Assembly: GCA_903821695.1 (NCBI GenBank) | Contig: CAIJLX010000074.1 | Span: 1-63,369 of the forward strand | Direction of reading: 5' to 3' | Length of the DNA: 63,369 bases | Source: an uncultured Alphaproteobacteria bacterium | GTDB taxonomy: Bacteria; Pseudomonadota; Alphaproteobacteria; Rickettsiales; CAIJLX01 | Part shown: positions 26,330 to 35,403 of the stretch, piece after piece | Layout of the letters: every line of letters begins with the position of its first letter | Position numbering within the stretch: position 1 is the first letter of the stretch | Translations under genes and position numbers: made by a program | The notes under the pieces: generated by a model | What the model was told of the DNA's origin: nothing | What the model saw: only the letters and a program-made list of their open reading frames with translations | The model's database searches: none

Positions 26330-27331
26330 TTAGTTTTTGGTTGGCGCTTCCTGAGAGCGGATATGTGAGAGCCGCTCCTGTATTTTCTCAGCTGATTCAG
26401 GCAAAGCCTTGCCATTCTGCGCCTGTTCCAGCAATTGCATGTAAAGCCGCCCAGCCTCTCGCGAGCGCCCCAAATGGTCATAAATCACGGCAAGATTATA
26501 GCGGTAGGAAAGGTTGGAGGGATCGAGCTGAATCGCCTTAATCAGATAATTCGCCGCATCATCATATTTCTTCTGCTTGTAATAGATCATCCCAATCTGC
26601 GCCGGTATCGGTGCAAATTCCGGGTTGGTTTGCATCAGCCGCTTAAACTCCTCAATCGCGTGATCGGGCGCTTCTTCGGCCGCCAATACCAAGAAATTAT
26701 TCATCGCTGGCCAGTTTTCGGGGTCTAGGCTTAAGAGCTTCGAATACATCGCCCGTGCCTGTGGCAATTGCCCTGTCCGCTGATACACACTCGCTAAACC
26801 AAACAACGCATCTTTGTTTTCCGGTTCCGCATAAATAATGCGTTTATAGAGCATTCCTGCGGCTTCTAACTGTCCTGCCTCCATCGCCCGATAAGCATTT
26901 TCAATTGCCTCAGGCACGTTCTCATCCGCCAATTTGCTCTTCAAATCAAAGCGCACATCCCCACGTCTGTTCGCGTTTTTATCCTGTTGATCCGCTCCTC
27001 CAAATACGCTGCCACCCTGTGCACCATGAGTAATGTCCACGTCCTTTTTCGGTTCGAGATTGCGCTGATCGGTCTTCAGACCATAAGGCTGAATTTTTTC
27101 AAGCAAATCCTTGGTTTCTGGCGAAAGCTGGTTCTCGTTTTTGAGTGAATCCAGCAGGTGATTGATGTCCTTCACCAAATCAGGGTTGGTCGTATCTTTG
27201 TTATATTCCTGCACCACCTCCTGCCCAAGCGTGATGCCTTGTTGTTGCGTGCCCTGGATCGATTCCTGCCCGTAAGCAAGCCCCGAAATCAGCGAAAATA
27301 GAGCAAAACTGAAGGTGTGAAGGCGTTCCAT
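26330..27331 (-). CDS. secreted/periplasmic TPR-repeat protein
   Basis: A 333-residue protein with a probable signal peptide (FSFALFSLISGLAYGQ, cleavage near residue 22). A low-complexity region of about 110 residues follows (TQQQG, DITHGAQGGSVFGGADQQDKN). From about residue 140 there are at least four tetratricopeptide repeats, e.g. EAAGMLYKRIIYAEPENKDA, QARAMYSKLLSLDPENWPAM, DAANYLIKAIQLDPSNLSY. TPR lipoproteins such as PilF act as pilotins, but no lipobox is visible and PilF is shorter. Its place 48 nt upstream of pilT-pilU suggests, without proving, a role in pilus function. Confidence 0.85.
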   Translation of the reverse strand: MERLHTFSFALFSLISGLAYGQESIQGTQQQGITLGQEVVQEYNKDTTNPDLVKDINHLLDSLKNENQLSPETKDLLEKIQPYGLKTDQRNLEPKKDVDITHGAQGGSVFGGADQQDKNANRRGDVRFDLKSKLADENVPEAIENAYRAMEAGQLEAAGMLYKRIIYAEPENKDALFGLASVYQRTGQLPQARAMYSKLLSLDPENWPAMNNFLVLAAEEAPDHAIEEFKRLMQTNPEFAPIPAQIGMIYYKQKKYDDAANYLIKAIQLDPSNLSYRYNLAVIYDHLGRSREAGRLYMQLLEQAQNGKALPESAEKIQERLSHIRSQEAPTKN

Positions 27332-27398
27332 TGATCGAAAAACCGTATTTTACTGGATATAACAATAGTTTAGGTCTAAACTCGCCAAAATACAAGCT

Positions 27399-28472
27399 AT
27401 GGCTTCTTATTCTCTATTGCGACCATTATTATTCCAATTAGACGCTGAAAAAGCGCATCACTTAGCCATCTCCGCTCTCCGGTTCGGCCTCTATCCTTGG
27501 TGCAATTCCCGCCAGAATTTCCCTAATTTGCACCAAACTATAGCGGGAATAGATTTCGAGAACCCAATCGGCCTAGGCGCTGGTTTTGACAAAAATGCCG
27601 AGTGTATTCCCGCCCTCTGGAAGGCCGGTTTCGGCTTCCTTGAAGTGGGCACCGTGACTCCAAAACCGCAAGCCGGAAATCCAAAACCGCGTTTATTTAG
27701 GCTCGAGTCAGACCAGGCCATCATCAATCGCCTTGGGTTTAATAATAAGGGCGAAAATGAGTTCAAGCGTAACATAAACAATTGCTTGCAAGCTTCTGAA
27801 AATAAAAGGATTTTTGGAATTAACATCGGCAAGAACAAAACGACGGAAGATCCGGTTTCTGATTATCTTCATCTATTACATGAAGTATGTAACCTAAGTG
27901 CGTATATCACTATTAACATCTCCTCCCCCAATACCCCCGGGTTGCGGTCTATACAGTCGGCGGAGATGCTGGATGATTTCTTGGGGAAAATCAGTAAGGT
28001 CAGTAATCAACTTCAAGTCGAGCATGCGAAACGCACACCTCTGTTCCTGAAGATTGCCCCAGATGTCTCGATGGAGGAATTACGCGATATCTGTACCCTA
28101 TCTTTAAGCCACGGGCTAGATGGCCTGATAATCACCAATACCACCCTCTCACGGCCCGCTAATTTGAAATCTCGCCATAAATACGAGGCCGGTGGCTTGA
28201 GCGGGCGGCCATTATCTGCACTTTCGACCGAAACTCTGCGCCAGGCCTATCGTTTTACCGAAGGCAAAATCCCATTGATTGGGGTAGGGGGCGTTTCGAG
28301 TGCTGAAGATGCGTGGGAAAAAATAGCGGCGGGGGCAAGTTTGGTGCAAATCTATTCGGCCCTTATATATCAAGGCCTTGAGATGGTTCCGAAGGTCATT
28401 CAGGCGCTGTCGGAGCGGGTAGAGCGTGAGGGTTTTGCAAATATTAGTGAAGTTATTGGCAAATCTAGTTGA
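27399..28472 (+). CDS. pyrD: dihydroorotate dehydrogenase (quinone), class 2
   Basis: A 357-residue FMN enzyme of pyrimidine synthesis, membrane-associated and quinone-dependent. The N-terminal helical segment (LLRPLLFQLDAEKAHHLAI) marks class 2. Signatures are GLGAGFDKNAE, EVGTVTPKPQAGNPKPRLFRL, NISSPNTPGLR with the catalytic Ser, and the FMN-phosphate site GVGGVSSAEDAWEKIAAGAS. It is divergent from the TPR gene. rpmB follows 53 nt later. Confidence 0.96.
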   Translation: MASYSLLRPLLFQLDAEKAHHLAISALRFGLYPWCNSRQNFPNLHQTIAGIDFENPIGLGAGFDKNAECIPALWKAGFGFLEVGTVTPKPQAGNPKPRLFRLESDQAIINRLGFNNKGENEFKRNINNCLQASENKRIFGINIGKNKTTEDPVSDYLHLLHEVCNLSAYITINISSPNTPGLRSIQSAEMLDDFLGKISKVSNQLQVEHAKRTPLFLKIAPDVSMEELRDICTLSLSHGLDGLIITNTTLSRPANLKSRHKYEAGGLSGRPLSALSTETLRQAYRFTEGKIPLIGVGGVSSAEDAWEKIAAGASLVQIYSALIYQGLEMVPKVIQALSERVEREGFANISEVIGKSS

Positions 28473-28525
28473 CTTAAAAGCCAGCGTTATGCATATTCCG
28501 CGCCTATTTTAAAACGGAGCCTTTT

Positions 28526-28870
28526 ATGTCACGCGAATGCGAACTCACCGGGAAAAAAGTCCTCTACGGACACAAAGTATCCCACTCGAACATCAAAACC
28601 AACCGCCGGTTTGAACCAAACCTGCAGGTCGTTTCGCTCTATAGCGATGCGCTGAAAAAATTTGTATCGCTCCGCGTTGCTACAAGCACGATCCGTTCGG
28701 TTGATCATAATGGTGGCCTTGATGGTTTCCTCGTGACCGCAAAAGCGCTCAGCCTGACACCAGAAGCAGTGAAGCTCCGCCGTCAAATCAAAAAGACGCT
28801 CGGCGACACCTTCGTGCCAAAGAAAAAAGCAGCTCCAAAAGCGAAAGCAAAAAAAGCAGCTAAAGCTTAA
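28526..28870 (+). CDS. rpmB: 50S ribosomal protein L28
   Basis: The first 95 residues are canonical L28 ([20 protein letters not shown], then [23 protein letters not shown]). A Lys/Ala-rich tail ([16 protein letters not shown]) extends it to 114 residues, as in many alphaproteobacteria. The position after pyrD is probably incidental. Its stop overlaps that of convergent clpB in TTAA (28867-28870). Confidence 0.97.
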   Translation: MSRECELTGKKVLYGHKVSHSNIKTNRRFEPNLQVVSLYSDALKKFVSLRVATSTIRSVDHNGGLDGFLVTAKALSLTPEAVKLRRQIKKTLGDTFVPKKKAAPKAKAKKAAKA

Positions 28871-31455
28871 GCTGATTTGCTTTTCTTTTTCTTCTCGAAA
28901 TAAATCCCCAGATCATTCGCGCTGCCGTTAATGCTGTCGCCTTCGGCAAGTGTGCCATCGAGCAGCATGTTAGCCAGCTTGTTCTGCATCTCTTTTTGGA
29001 TGATGCGCTTTAGTGGCCGTGCGCCATACACCGCGTCATAACCCTGTTTTGCAAGCCAAGCGATAGCTTTCTCATCCAGCTTCAGATTGATCTGACGTTG
29101 CAGAAGTTTGTTGATTAGCCCTTGAATATGGATCTTCACAATATCCGCCATATTCACCTGCTGCAGGCGGTTAAAGAGGATAATCTCATCCAGCCGGTTG
29201 ATAAATTCTGGGCGGAAGGTATGCCGCACAATCTCCATCACCTGATCGCGTACTTTGGCTGTCGATTGGCCTTCCGGCAGCTCTGTCAGTAATTGCGAGC
29301 CGAGGTTGGAGGTGAGGATGATAATCGTATTGCTGAAATCCACCGTACGGCCCTGGCCATCGGTCAAGCGGCCATCATCGAGCACTTGGAGCAGAATGTT
29401 AAACACATCCGGATGGGCCTTCTCAACCTCATCAAACAAGATCACTTGATAAGGCCGGCGGCGAACTGCTTCGGTCAATGCTCCGCCTTCCTCATAACCA
29501 ACGTAACCGGGAGGCGAACCAATCAGCCGCGCAACGGCGTGCTTTTCCATATATTCGCTCATATCGATTCGCAGCAATGCCGATTCATCATCAAACATGA
29601 ATTCCGCTAACGCCTTTGAAAGCTCAGTTTTGCCCACACCCGTTGGGCCCAAAAAGAGGAAGCTGCCGAGTGGTCGGTTTTCTTCCTGCAAGCCTGCCCG
29701 GGCACGACGCAATGCTTCGGAAACAGCGGTTAATGCCTCTTCTTGCCCCACGACACGGCCACGCAAATGCTTCTCCATCTGGAGCAGTTTTTCACGCTCG
29801 CCTTCCATCATTTTTTCAACCGCGACGCCTGTCCAGCGGGCGACGATGGCGGCGATATCGTTTTCGGTAACGGCTTCATTCAGCATATCGGATTTAGCGA
29901 CCTTTTCGCTTTCGACCAGATCCTTTTCTAACTGCGGAATAATGCCATAAGAAAGCTCGCCGGCACGTGTCCAGTTGGCATCGCGTTGGGCTTGCTCCAT
30001 CTCTTTGCGGGCTTCTTCGAGCTTGGTTTTTAGCTGTTGGGATTTGTTGAGTTTTGCCTTTTCCGCCTGCCATTTTTCGGTCAATCCAGAGGATTCTTTT
30101 TCGAGGGTGGTCAGCTCATCCTGCAATTTTACCAGGCGATCTTTGGAGGCTTTGTCAGATTCTTTCTTCATCGCCTCGCGTTCGATTTTGAGCTGGATAA
30201 TTTTGCGGTCAAGCTCATCAATCGCTTCAGGCTTACTATCAATAATCATCCGCTGACGGCTAGCCGCCTCATCAATTAAATCGATGGCTTTATCAGGCAA
30301 AAAGCGATCCGTAATATAGCGGTTGGAAAGCGTGGCGGCTGAGACCAATGCTGAATCCGTAATCCGCACACCATGATGCAACTCATATTTTTCCTTCAAT
30401 CCGCGCAGAATCGAAATCGTATCTTGCACCGTCGGCTCGCTGACAAATACGGTTTGGAAACGGCGGGCGAGGGCGGCATCTTTTTCGATATATTTGCGGT
30501 ATTCGTTGAGGGTGGTGGCACCTATGCAATGGAGTTCTCCACGAGCAAGAGCTGGCTTTAAAAGATTCGATGCATCCATCGCGCCTTCGGAGGCGCCAGC
30601 ACCAACGAGGGTATGGAGTTCATCGACGAACAATACGATTTCACCGGCGGCGGCACCGATTTCGTTGAGCACGGATTTGAGACGTTCTTCAAATTCACCA
30701 CGGAATTTCGCACCGGCGATGAGGGCGCCGAGATCGAGCGACATGAGGCGTTTGTTGCGGAGGTTTTCAGGGACGTCGCCGGCGATCATGCGTTGGGCAA
30801 GGCCTTCGACGATGGCGGTTTTACCGACGCCAGGTTCGCCGATCAGCACCGGGTTATTTTTGGTGCGGCGGGAGAGCACTTGCATCGTGCGGCGGATTTC
30901 TTCATCGCGGCCGATGACGGGGTCGAGCTTGCCATCGCGAGCGGCTTGGGTGATGTCGCGGGCGTATTTTTCAAGGGCTTGGTAGCTGCTTTCAGCGTTG
31001 GGCGAATCGGCTTTGCGGCCCTTGCGTAAATCTTGGATCGCTTTTTCCAAGGCTTGAGGTGTTATATTCGCATTACGTAATATAGTGGCGGCGGGGTTAC
31101 CTGTGCTGAGGGCGATTGCTTGCAGCAGGCGTTCGGAGGTGACATAGGTATCGCCCGCTTTATCGGCCAGCTGGCTTGCATTTCCGAATACAACGGAGAG
31201 TTTTGGGTCGAGGTAAAACTGGCCGTTGCCTTCGATTTTTGGCAGCTTATCTAATTCTGCGGCGAGGCTGCGGGTGATTTGGCTTTCGCTGCTGCCGCAG
31301 GCTTTGATGAGTTTCTCGGCGATTTTTTCCTGGTCTTCGAGCAAGGCCTGTAGCAAATGTTCGGGGGTTAATTGCTGGTTTTTGCGTTTGCGGGCAATTT
31401 CCTGCATTTGGCCTAAAATGGCCTGGGCACGTTCGCTAAATTTTTCTAGATTCAT
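28867..31455 (-). CDS. clpB: disaggregase chaperone ClpB (Hsp104 family)
   Basis: A full-length 862-residue AAA+ disaggregase. In order: Clp_N repeats (residues 1-150), AAA1 with Walker [10 protein letters not shown] and Walker [14 protein letters not shown], the coiled-coil M-domain (about 400-530, rich in Glu/Lys), AAA2 with [10 protein letters not shown] and [13 protein letters not shown], and the C-terminal ClpB_D2-small. The pore loop [12 protein letters not shown] is present. It works with DnaK/DnaJ to resolve aggregates after heat stress. AAGGAG precedes the start; I did not find a convincing sigma-32 promoter. Confidence 0.98.
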   Translation of the reverse strand: MNLEKFSERAQAILGQMQEIARKRKNQQLTPEHLLQALLEDQEKIAEKLIKACGSSESQITRSLAAELDKLPKIEGNGQFYLDPKLSVVFGNASQLADKAGDTYVTSERLLQAIALSTGNPAATILRNANITPQALEKAIQDLRKGRKADSPNAESSYQALEKYARDITQAARDGKLDPVIGRDEEIRRTMQVLSRRTKNNPVLIGEPGVGKTAIVEGLAQRMIAGDVPENLRNKRLMSLDLGALIAGAKFRGEFEERLKSVLNEIGAAAGEIVLFVDELHTLVGAGASEGAMDASNLLKPALARGELHCIGATTLNEYRKYIEKDAALARRFQTVFVSEPTVQDTISILRGLKEKYELHHGVRITDSALVSAATLSNRYITDRFLPDKAIDLIDEAASRQRMIIDSKPEAIDELDRKIIQLKIEREAMKKESDKASKDRLVKLQDELTTLEKESSGLTEKWQAEKAKLNKSQQLKTKLEEARKEMEQAQRDANWTRAGELSYGIIPQLEKDLVESEKVAKSDMLNEAVTENDIAAIVARWTGVAVEKMMEGEREKLLQMEKHLRGRVVGQEEALTAVSEALRRARAGLQEENRPLGSFLFLGPTGVGKTELSKALAEFMFDDESALLRIDMSEYMEKHAVARLIGSPPGYVGYEEGGALTEAVRRRPYQVILFDEVEKAHPDVFNILLQVLDDGRLTDGQGRTVDFSNTIIILTSNLGSQLLTELPEGQSTAKVRDQVMEIVRHTFRPEFINRLDEIILFNRLQQVNMADIVKIHIQGLINKLLQRQINLKLDEKAIAWLAKQGYDAVYGARPLKRIIQKEMQNKLANMLLDGTLAEGDSINGSANDLGIYFEKKKKSKSA

Positions 31456-31496
31456 AATTGCTCCTTAATAACCTCTAGGTGATATATAGTAACGCT

Positions 31497-32255
31497 ATGA
31501 TACGAATTCAATGTGGGTTTCTCATTTGGCTCTTGTTGGCGCAGACTGCTGTTGCTGCACCACCACCGCCACAGGCACTTTATATGAAAGTGCTATGGAA
31601 TGGGTTTCATGTGGGCAGCTTGATTGTTGGCTGGCATAAGCGCAAAGATGGGCTGCTTGAGACCCAAGCTGTTGTCCGCACCTATGGGATTGCGAAACAG
31701 GTTAGCCGTTATAAAAGTGATTCAACTTCGTTGACCAAAGATGGGGTGCCGATCGAGTTTCGTACCAATTTTTCGCATAGTAAAAGCAAACGCGAAATTC
31801 GGTTAAATTGGGATAAATTTAAAATCACCAAAGAATATAATCAGCCACCTGAAAAGCCTGGTAAGCGCACTCCGGTTTCAGCTAAAATGAAGGAGGGCGC
31901 CTATGATCCGCTCTCCGCATTTTTCGCAGCGCGGGCGAAAGTGATGGCGGGGAAGAAGAAATTCGCGATACCGATGTATGATGGCCGTCGCCGTTCGGAG
32001 CTGCAATTTGAAGTTGCGGGTAAACAGGCGGATGGAAATATATTGGTCAAGATGCGCGAAATTTTCCTGGCTGGTTATACGCTGCGCGAACAAGAAGAGC
32101 GGGCTAAACGCAATATCACCATTAATATATATGTCGATCCAAAAACCTATATTCCAGTGGGCGGCATGGGCCAATCGCCGATAGGAACGGCGGTAGGTAA
32201 ACTCGCGGCGACGTGTAAAACGATTGAGGAATGCTTAGCGCGAGCAGATGATTAA
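31497..32255 (+). CDS. DUF3108-like secreted protein
   Basis: A 252-residue protein with a signal peptide (CGFLIWLLLAQTAVA, cleavage near residue 21). The mature part is beta-rich, with LYMKVLWNGFHVGSLIVGWHK at the start and ITINIYVDPKTYIPVG near the end, resembling the DUF3108 family of periplasmic proteins, whose function is not established. ATG 31497 is preferred to a GTG six codons upstream. It is divergent from clpB and shares a 4-nt stop overlap with convergent sixA. Confidence 0.72.
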   Translation: MIRIQCGFLIWLLLAQTAVAAPPPPQALYMKVLWNGFHVGSLIVGWHKRKDGLLETQAVVRTYGIAKQVSRYKSDSTSLTKDGVPIEFRTNFSHSKSKREIRLNWDKFKITKEYNQPPEKPGKRTPVSAKMKEGAYDPLSAFFAARAKVMAGKKKFAIPMYDGRRRSELQFEVAGKQADGNILVKMREIFLAGYTLREQEERAKRNITINIYVDPKTYIPVGGMGQSPIGTAVGKLAATCKTIEECLARADD

Positions 32256-32782
32256 TCGGCTGCTTTGCCTTCGCTAGCGCGGAAATAATGGGTCAATAAC
32301 CCGCCATCGAATGCGGCGTCTTTCCAGCTTTTAATATCGAATTCATATTCGACCAAAGTGGGCGGCGAGAACTGGTTTTTTAATTCTTTCTGCAATTTCT
32401 TCTCGCTTTTACGGGCCATGATTTGCAGGCAGAATTCATGCAAGCCAGGGTTATGCCCGATGAGAAGTACCGAATCATAATCATTGTTCAGTTTACGCAG
32501 TTGCTTGATGATTTCCATCGCATCCGCCAGATAAAGCTGGGAGGAAGTTTCGAGCGGGCAATTCAAGGAATGAAACGGTTTTAGGCCTTCGTAGGTTTCG
32601 ATGCAGCGTTTGGCGGTGGAGCTGAAAACAACATCCGGCTTCGCTTTGATACGCTTCAAATCTTCCGCAATTAACTTACAAAGGCGGATGCCTTTTTCGG
32701 TCAAAGGACGCTCATGGTCATCCAATATGCTTTTATTGGTTTGCCCCGCCTTTGAGTGTCTCAAAACATAGAGCGTTTTCAT
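32252..32782 (-). CDS. sixA: SixA-type histidine phosphatase
   Basis: A 176-residue member of the histidine-phosphatase superfamily. The catalytic motif is LRHSKAGQ (RHS in place of RHG, as in SixA), with arginine in SSTAKRCIET and second histidine in LLIGHNPGLHEF. SixA removes phosphate from phosphohistidine on HPt domains or the PTS protein NPr. It lies 7 nt downstream of ctrA on the same strand. CtrA receives phosphate through the CckA-ChpT relay, so a phosphohistidine phosphatase cotranscribed with it is suggestive. Confidence 0.85.
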   Translation of the reverse strand: MKTLYVLRHSKAGQTNKSILDDHERPLTEKGIRLCKLIAEDLKRIKAKPDVVFSSTAKRCIETYEGLKPFHSLNCPLETSSQLYLADAMEIIKQLRKLNNDYDSVLLIGHNPGLHEFCLQIMARKSEKKLQKELKNQFSPPTLVEYEFDIKSWKDAAFDGGLLTHYFRASEGKAAD

Positions 32783-32789
32783 GAAATCC

Positions 32790-33512
32790 TTAAGAAGCTT
32801 CTAGAACCTTTACTTTAGTGTCCTTGGCTTCGGTAGCTAATGGATCACGCAACATATAGCCGCGTCCCCACAGGGTTTCAATATAATTATGACCGCCAGT
32901 TGCATCAGACAGCTTTTTACGCAGCTTACAGATGAACACGTCGATGATTTTAAGCTCGGGCTCATCAATGCCACCATAGAGGTGATTGAGGAACATTTCT
33001 TTGGTCAGCGCTGTACCTTTGCGTAAGGAAAGCAGCTCAAGAATACCATATTCTTTGCTGGTCAAATGGAGCGGTTTACCGCTGAGTTCAACAGTGCGCT
33101 CATCAATATTCACCACCAAAGAACCAGTGCGAATCAGAGATTCCGAATGGCCTTTCGAACGGCGAACAACCGCTTGAATGCGCGCAATCAGCTCACCACG
33201 GTTAAATGGCTTCGTCACATAATCATCGGCGCCAATACCAAGGCCACGGATTTTTTGTTCGGAACCGGAAAGACCGGAGAGAATCAGAATAGGGGTTTTA
33301 ACACGGCCCGCGCGGAAACGGCGCAGAACCTCAAAGCCATCAATATCCGGCAGCATCATATCCAAAATGATGATATCGTAATCATAAAGCTGGCCAATCT
33401 CGAGACCCTCTTGCCCGAGCGCTGCGGTATCGCATATAATACCTTCGGTTGCCAGGGCGAGCTCTATCGAGCGTGCTGTGGATGGATCATCTTCAACTAG
33501 TAATACCCGCAT
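32790..33512 (-). CDS. ctrA: cell-cycle response regulator CtrA
   Basis: An OmpR-type regulator of 240 residues closely matching alphaproteobacterial Ctr[21 protein letters not shown], phosphoacceptor Asp51 in [46 protein letters not shown], and DNA-binding wing ending [17 protein letters not shown]. CtrA controls replication, division and flagellar or polar genes. A TTAA-N7-TTAA box 48 nt upstream implies autoregulation. The C-terminus is LEAS rather than the AA-type end that targets Caulobacter CtrA to ClpXP. Confidence 0.96.
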   Translation of the reverse strand: MRVLLVEDDPSTARSIELALATEGIICDTAALGQEGLEIGQLYDYDIIILDMMLPDIDGFEVLRRFRAGRVKTPILILSGLSGSEQKIRGLGIGADDYVTKPFNRGELIARIQAVVRRSKGHSESLIRTGSLVVNIDERTVELSGKPLHLTSKEYGILELLSLRKGTALTKEMFLNHLYGGIDEPELKIIDVFICKLRKKLSDATGGHNYIETLWGRGYMLRDPLATEAKDTKVKVLEAS

Positions 33513-33560
33513 GTGCCTTACTCCCTGTTAACTAATTAACCTTAACGCCGTTCAATAAGC

Positions 33561-33575
33561 TTAACCAATCGTTAA
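33561..33575 (-). promoter_or_regulatory. CtrA-binding box in the ctrA/fliI intergenic region
   Basis: TTAACCAATCGTTAA is a perfect TTAA-N7-TTAA site, 49 nt before the ctrA start and 78 nt before the divergent fliI start. Four further TTAA half-sites lie within 50 bp (33528, 33536, 33542, 33576). It could serve autoregulation of ctrA and control of fliIJ. Confidence 0.75.
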
Positions 33576-33616
33576 TTAATATTCCATCCCTAAATAAAAA
33601 TAAGGTGAAAATCAAG

Positions 33617-33631
33617 TTAAAAAATGGTTAG
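33617..33631 (+). promoter_or_regulatory. near-consensus CtrA box before fliI
   Basis: TTAAAAAATGGTTAG fits TTAA-N7-TTAG, one base from the full consensus, 22 nt before the fliI GTG. At this distance it would overlap a promoter core of fliI, so CtrA could act as a repressor or a direct activator. One mismatch in AT-rich DNA makes a chance match possible. Confidence 0.35.
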
Positions 33632-33652
33632 TACTAGAAAAAAAGGTTTTAA

Positions 33653-34987
33653 GTGAAAGACTTAGTAGAAGAGATTGTGGGTCAGGTCGAAAGGTTAACA
33701 GCCTTGGAGATCCGCGGAACCATTAGCGCAATCCGGGGGCAACTGATTGAATGTGGTGGTATTTCCAGCATCGCCTCCATCGGCTCCCCCTGTCGCATAA
33801 TCGGCCGCTCCGGCCGGGAAGTGAAGGCCGAAATCATCGGTATGCAGGACGGAAAAGCCTTCCTCATGCCCTTCCAGGAGATTGATGGATTAGGGGTTGG
33901 CTGCACGGTTATCCTCGAATCCAAGGAATCCGCTATCTATCCTCACAAGCGTTGGCTCGGAAGAGTTATTAACGCATTTGCAGAGCCGATCGATGGCAAA
34001 GGCCCGCTCTTAAAAGGTGAAGAAGCCTATCGTTTGCGCAACACCCCACCACCGGCTCATCAACGCCAGCGTGTAGGCGAGAAGATCGATTTAGGTGTGC
34101 GGGCAATCAATACATTTGCCTCCTGCTGCCGTGGTCAGCGTTTGGGTGTATTCGCCGGTTCCGGTATCGGTAAATCCGTATTGCTCGCCATGATGACCAC
34201 CTATTCCAACTTGCCGATCAAAGTCATCGGGCTCATCGGTGAACGGGGCAGGGAGGTGCAAGAATTTATCGAAGAATATCTCGGCGAAGAAGGCTTGGCC
34301 CAAGCTGTCATTATTGTGGCGACTTCCGACGAATCCGCCCTCATGCGTAAACAAGCTGCTTATCTCACCATGGCCGTCGCCGAATTTTTCCGCGACCAAG
34401 ATGAAGATGTCCTCTGCCTGATGGATTCCGTCACCCGCCTCGCCATGGCCCAACGCGAAATCGGCCTCTCCGCCGGCGAACCGCCAGCCAGCAAAGGTTA
34501 CACCCCAACCGTATTCGCCGAACTGCCAAAAATTCTCGAACGAGCCGGCCCAGGCGTCACCGGCCGAGGCTCCATCACCGGCCTCTTCACCGTATTGGTC
34601 GAAGGTGATGACCATAACGAACCAATCTCTGATGCCGTCCGCGGAATCATCGACGGCCACATCATGCTTGACCGCACCATCGCCGAACGTGGTCGTTATC
34701 CGGCCGTGAATGTCTTGCGCAGCGTGTCGCGAACCATGCCGCAATGTAATACCAAAGAAGAAAATGAATTAGTGGTGAGAGCTAAACGCTTGCTCTCAAC
34801 CTACAATGATATGGCCGAATTGATTCGCTTGGGTGCGTATCGTGCAGGTTCAAATGCCGAAGTGGATGAAGCGATTTTCTATAATCCATTGCTAGAAAAA
34901 TTCTTGAGCCAAGCTCCTAAAGAACGCTCCACCTTGGCCGAAGGCTATCAAGGCTTAGCTGAAATCCTCGCCACGAAACCGAAATGA
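33653..34987 (+). CDS. fliI: flagellum-specific ATP synthase FliI
   Basis: A 444-residue F1-beta-like ATPase of the flagellar type III export apparatus. Walker A is GSGIGKS (residues 169-175), followed by IGLIGERGREVQEFIE and LCLMDSVTRLAMAQREIGLS, the FliI/YscN signature with SAGEPPASKGYTPTVFAELP. The start is GTG with only a weak ribosome-binding site. It is divergent from ctrA, and its last four bases overlap fliJ (ATGA). The rest of the flagellar genes lie outside the window. Confidence 0.97.
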   Translation: MKDLVEEIVGQVERLTALEIRGTISAIRGQLIECGGISSIASIGSPCRIIGRSGREVKAEIIGMQDGKAFLMPFQEIDGLGVGCTVILESKESAIYPHKRWLGRVINAFAEPIDGKGPLLKGEEAYRLRNTPPPAHQRQRVGEKIDLGVRAINTFASCCRGQRLGVFAGSGIGKSVLLAMMTTYSNLPIKVIGLIGERGREVQEFIEEYLGEEGLAQAVIIVATSDESALMRKQAAYLTMAVAEFFRDQDEDVLCLMDSVTRLAMAQREIGLSAGEPPASKGYTPTVFAELPKILERAGPGVTGRGSITGLFTVLVEGDDHNEPISDAVRGIIDGHIMLDRTIAERGRYPAVNVLRSVSRTMPQCNTKEENELVVRAKRLLSTYNDMAELIRLGAYRAGSNAEVDEAIFYNPLLEKFLSQAPKERSTLAEGYQGLAEILATKPK

Positions 34988-35403
34988 AATCCATCCAAAC
35001 TCTGATCAAGTTACAGCAACGGCAACTCGATGAAAAACGCCGTGTATTGAAACAGCTGCTTGATCAAGAAGAGATGCTTAAAGCCAAAAAAGAAGCGCTA
35101 AAACAATCCATCATAGATGAGCGCAAACGTGCATTAGAAGATGTTCAAACTGCCTATACCTTGGCCGCTTTTATCAAAATGACTGAACATCAGATTGAGG
35201 CAATCGGCGAGGAAATAATCCAAACCCAGCAAAAGATAGAAACCATCCGCCAAGAGATTGCCGAAATTTTTAACGTGCTAAAGCGCTATGAAATTTACGA
35301 CAAAATGAAAGAGGACGAAATCATCTTTGAAGAAAACAAACGTGAACAAAAAGACATGGACGAAATGGGGCTACGCGGATTTATCTACAAAGATCAAACC
35401 TGA
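34984..35403 (+). CDS. fliJ: flagellar export chaperone-like protein FliJ
   Basis: A 139-residue, strongly charged, all-helical coiled-coil protein starting in an ATGA overlap with fliI. Size, composition (LIKLQQRQLDEKRRVLKQLL; EEIIQTQQKIETIRQEI) and position match FliJ, the central stalk of the FliI ring. Sequence similarity within FliJ is weak, so the call rests on context. Its last 10 nt overlap the convergent sugar dehydratase gene. Confidence 0.85.
   Translation: MKSIQTLIKLQQRQLDEKRRVLKQLLDQEEMLKAKKEALKQSIIDERKRALEDVQTAYTLAAFIKMTEHQIEAIGEEIIQTQQKIETIRQEIAEIFNVLKRYEIYDKMKEDEIIFEENKREQKDMDEMGLRGFIYKDQT

Noticed and set aside
34091-34744. 217-codon open frame on the reverse strand of fliI
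   Set aside because: It lies entirely opposite a clearly conserved gene, has low-complexity Gly/Asp/Phe composition and no ribosome-binding site. It is a shadow of codon bias.
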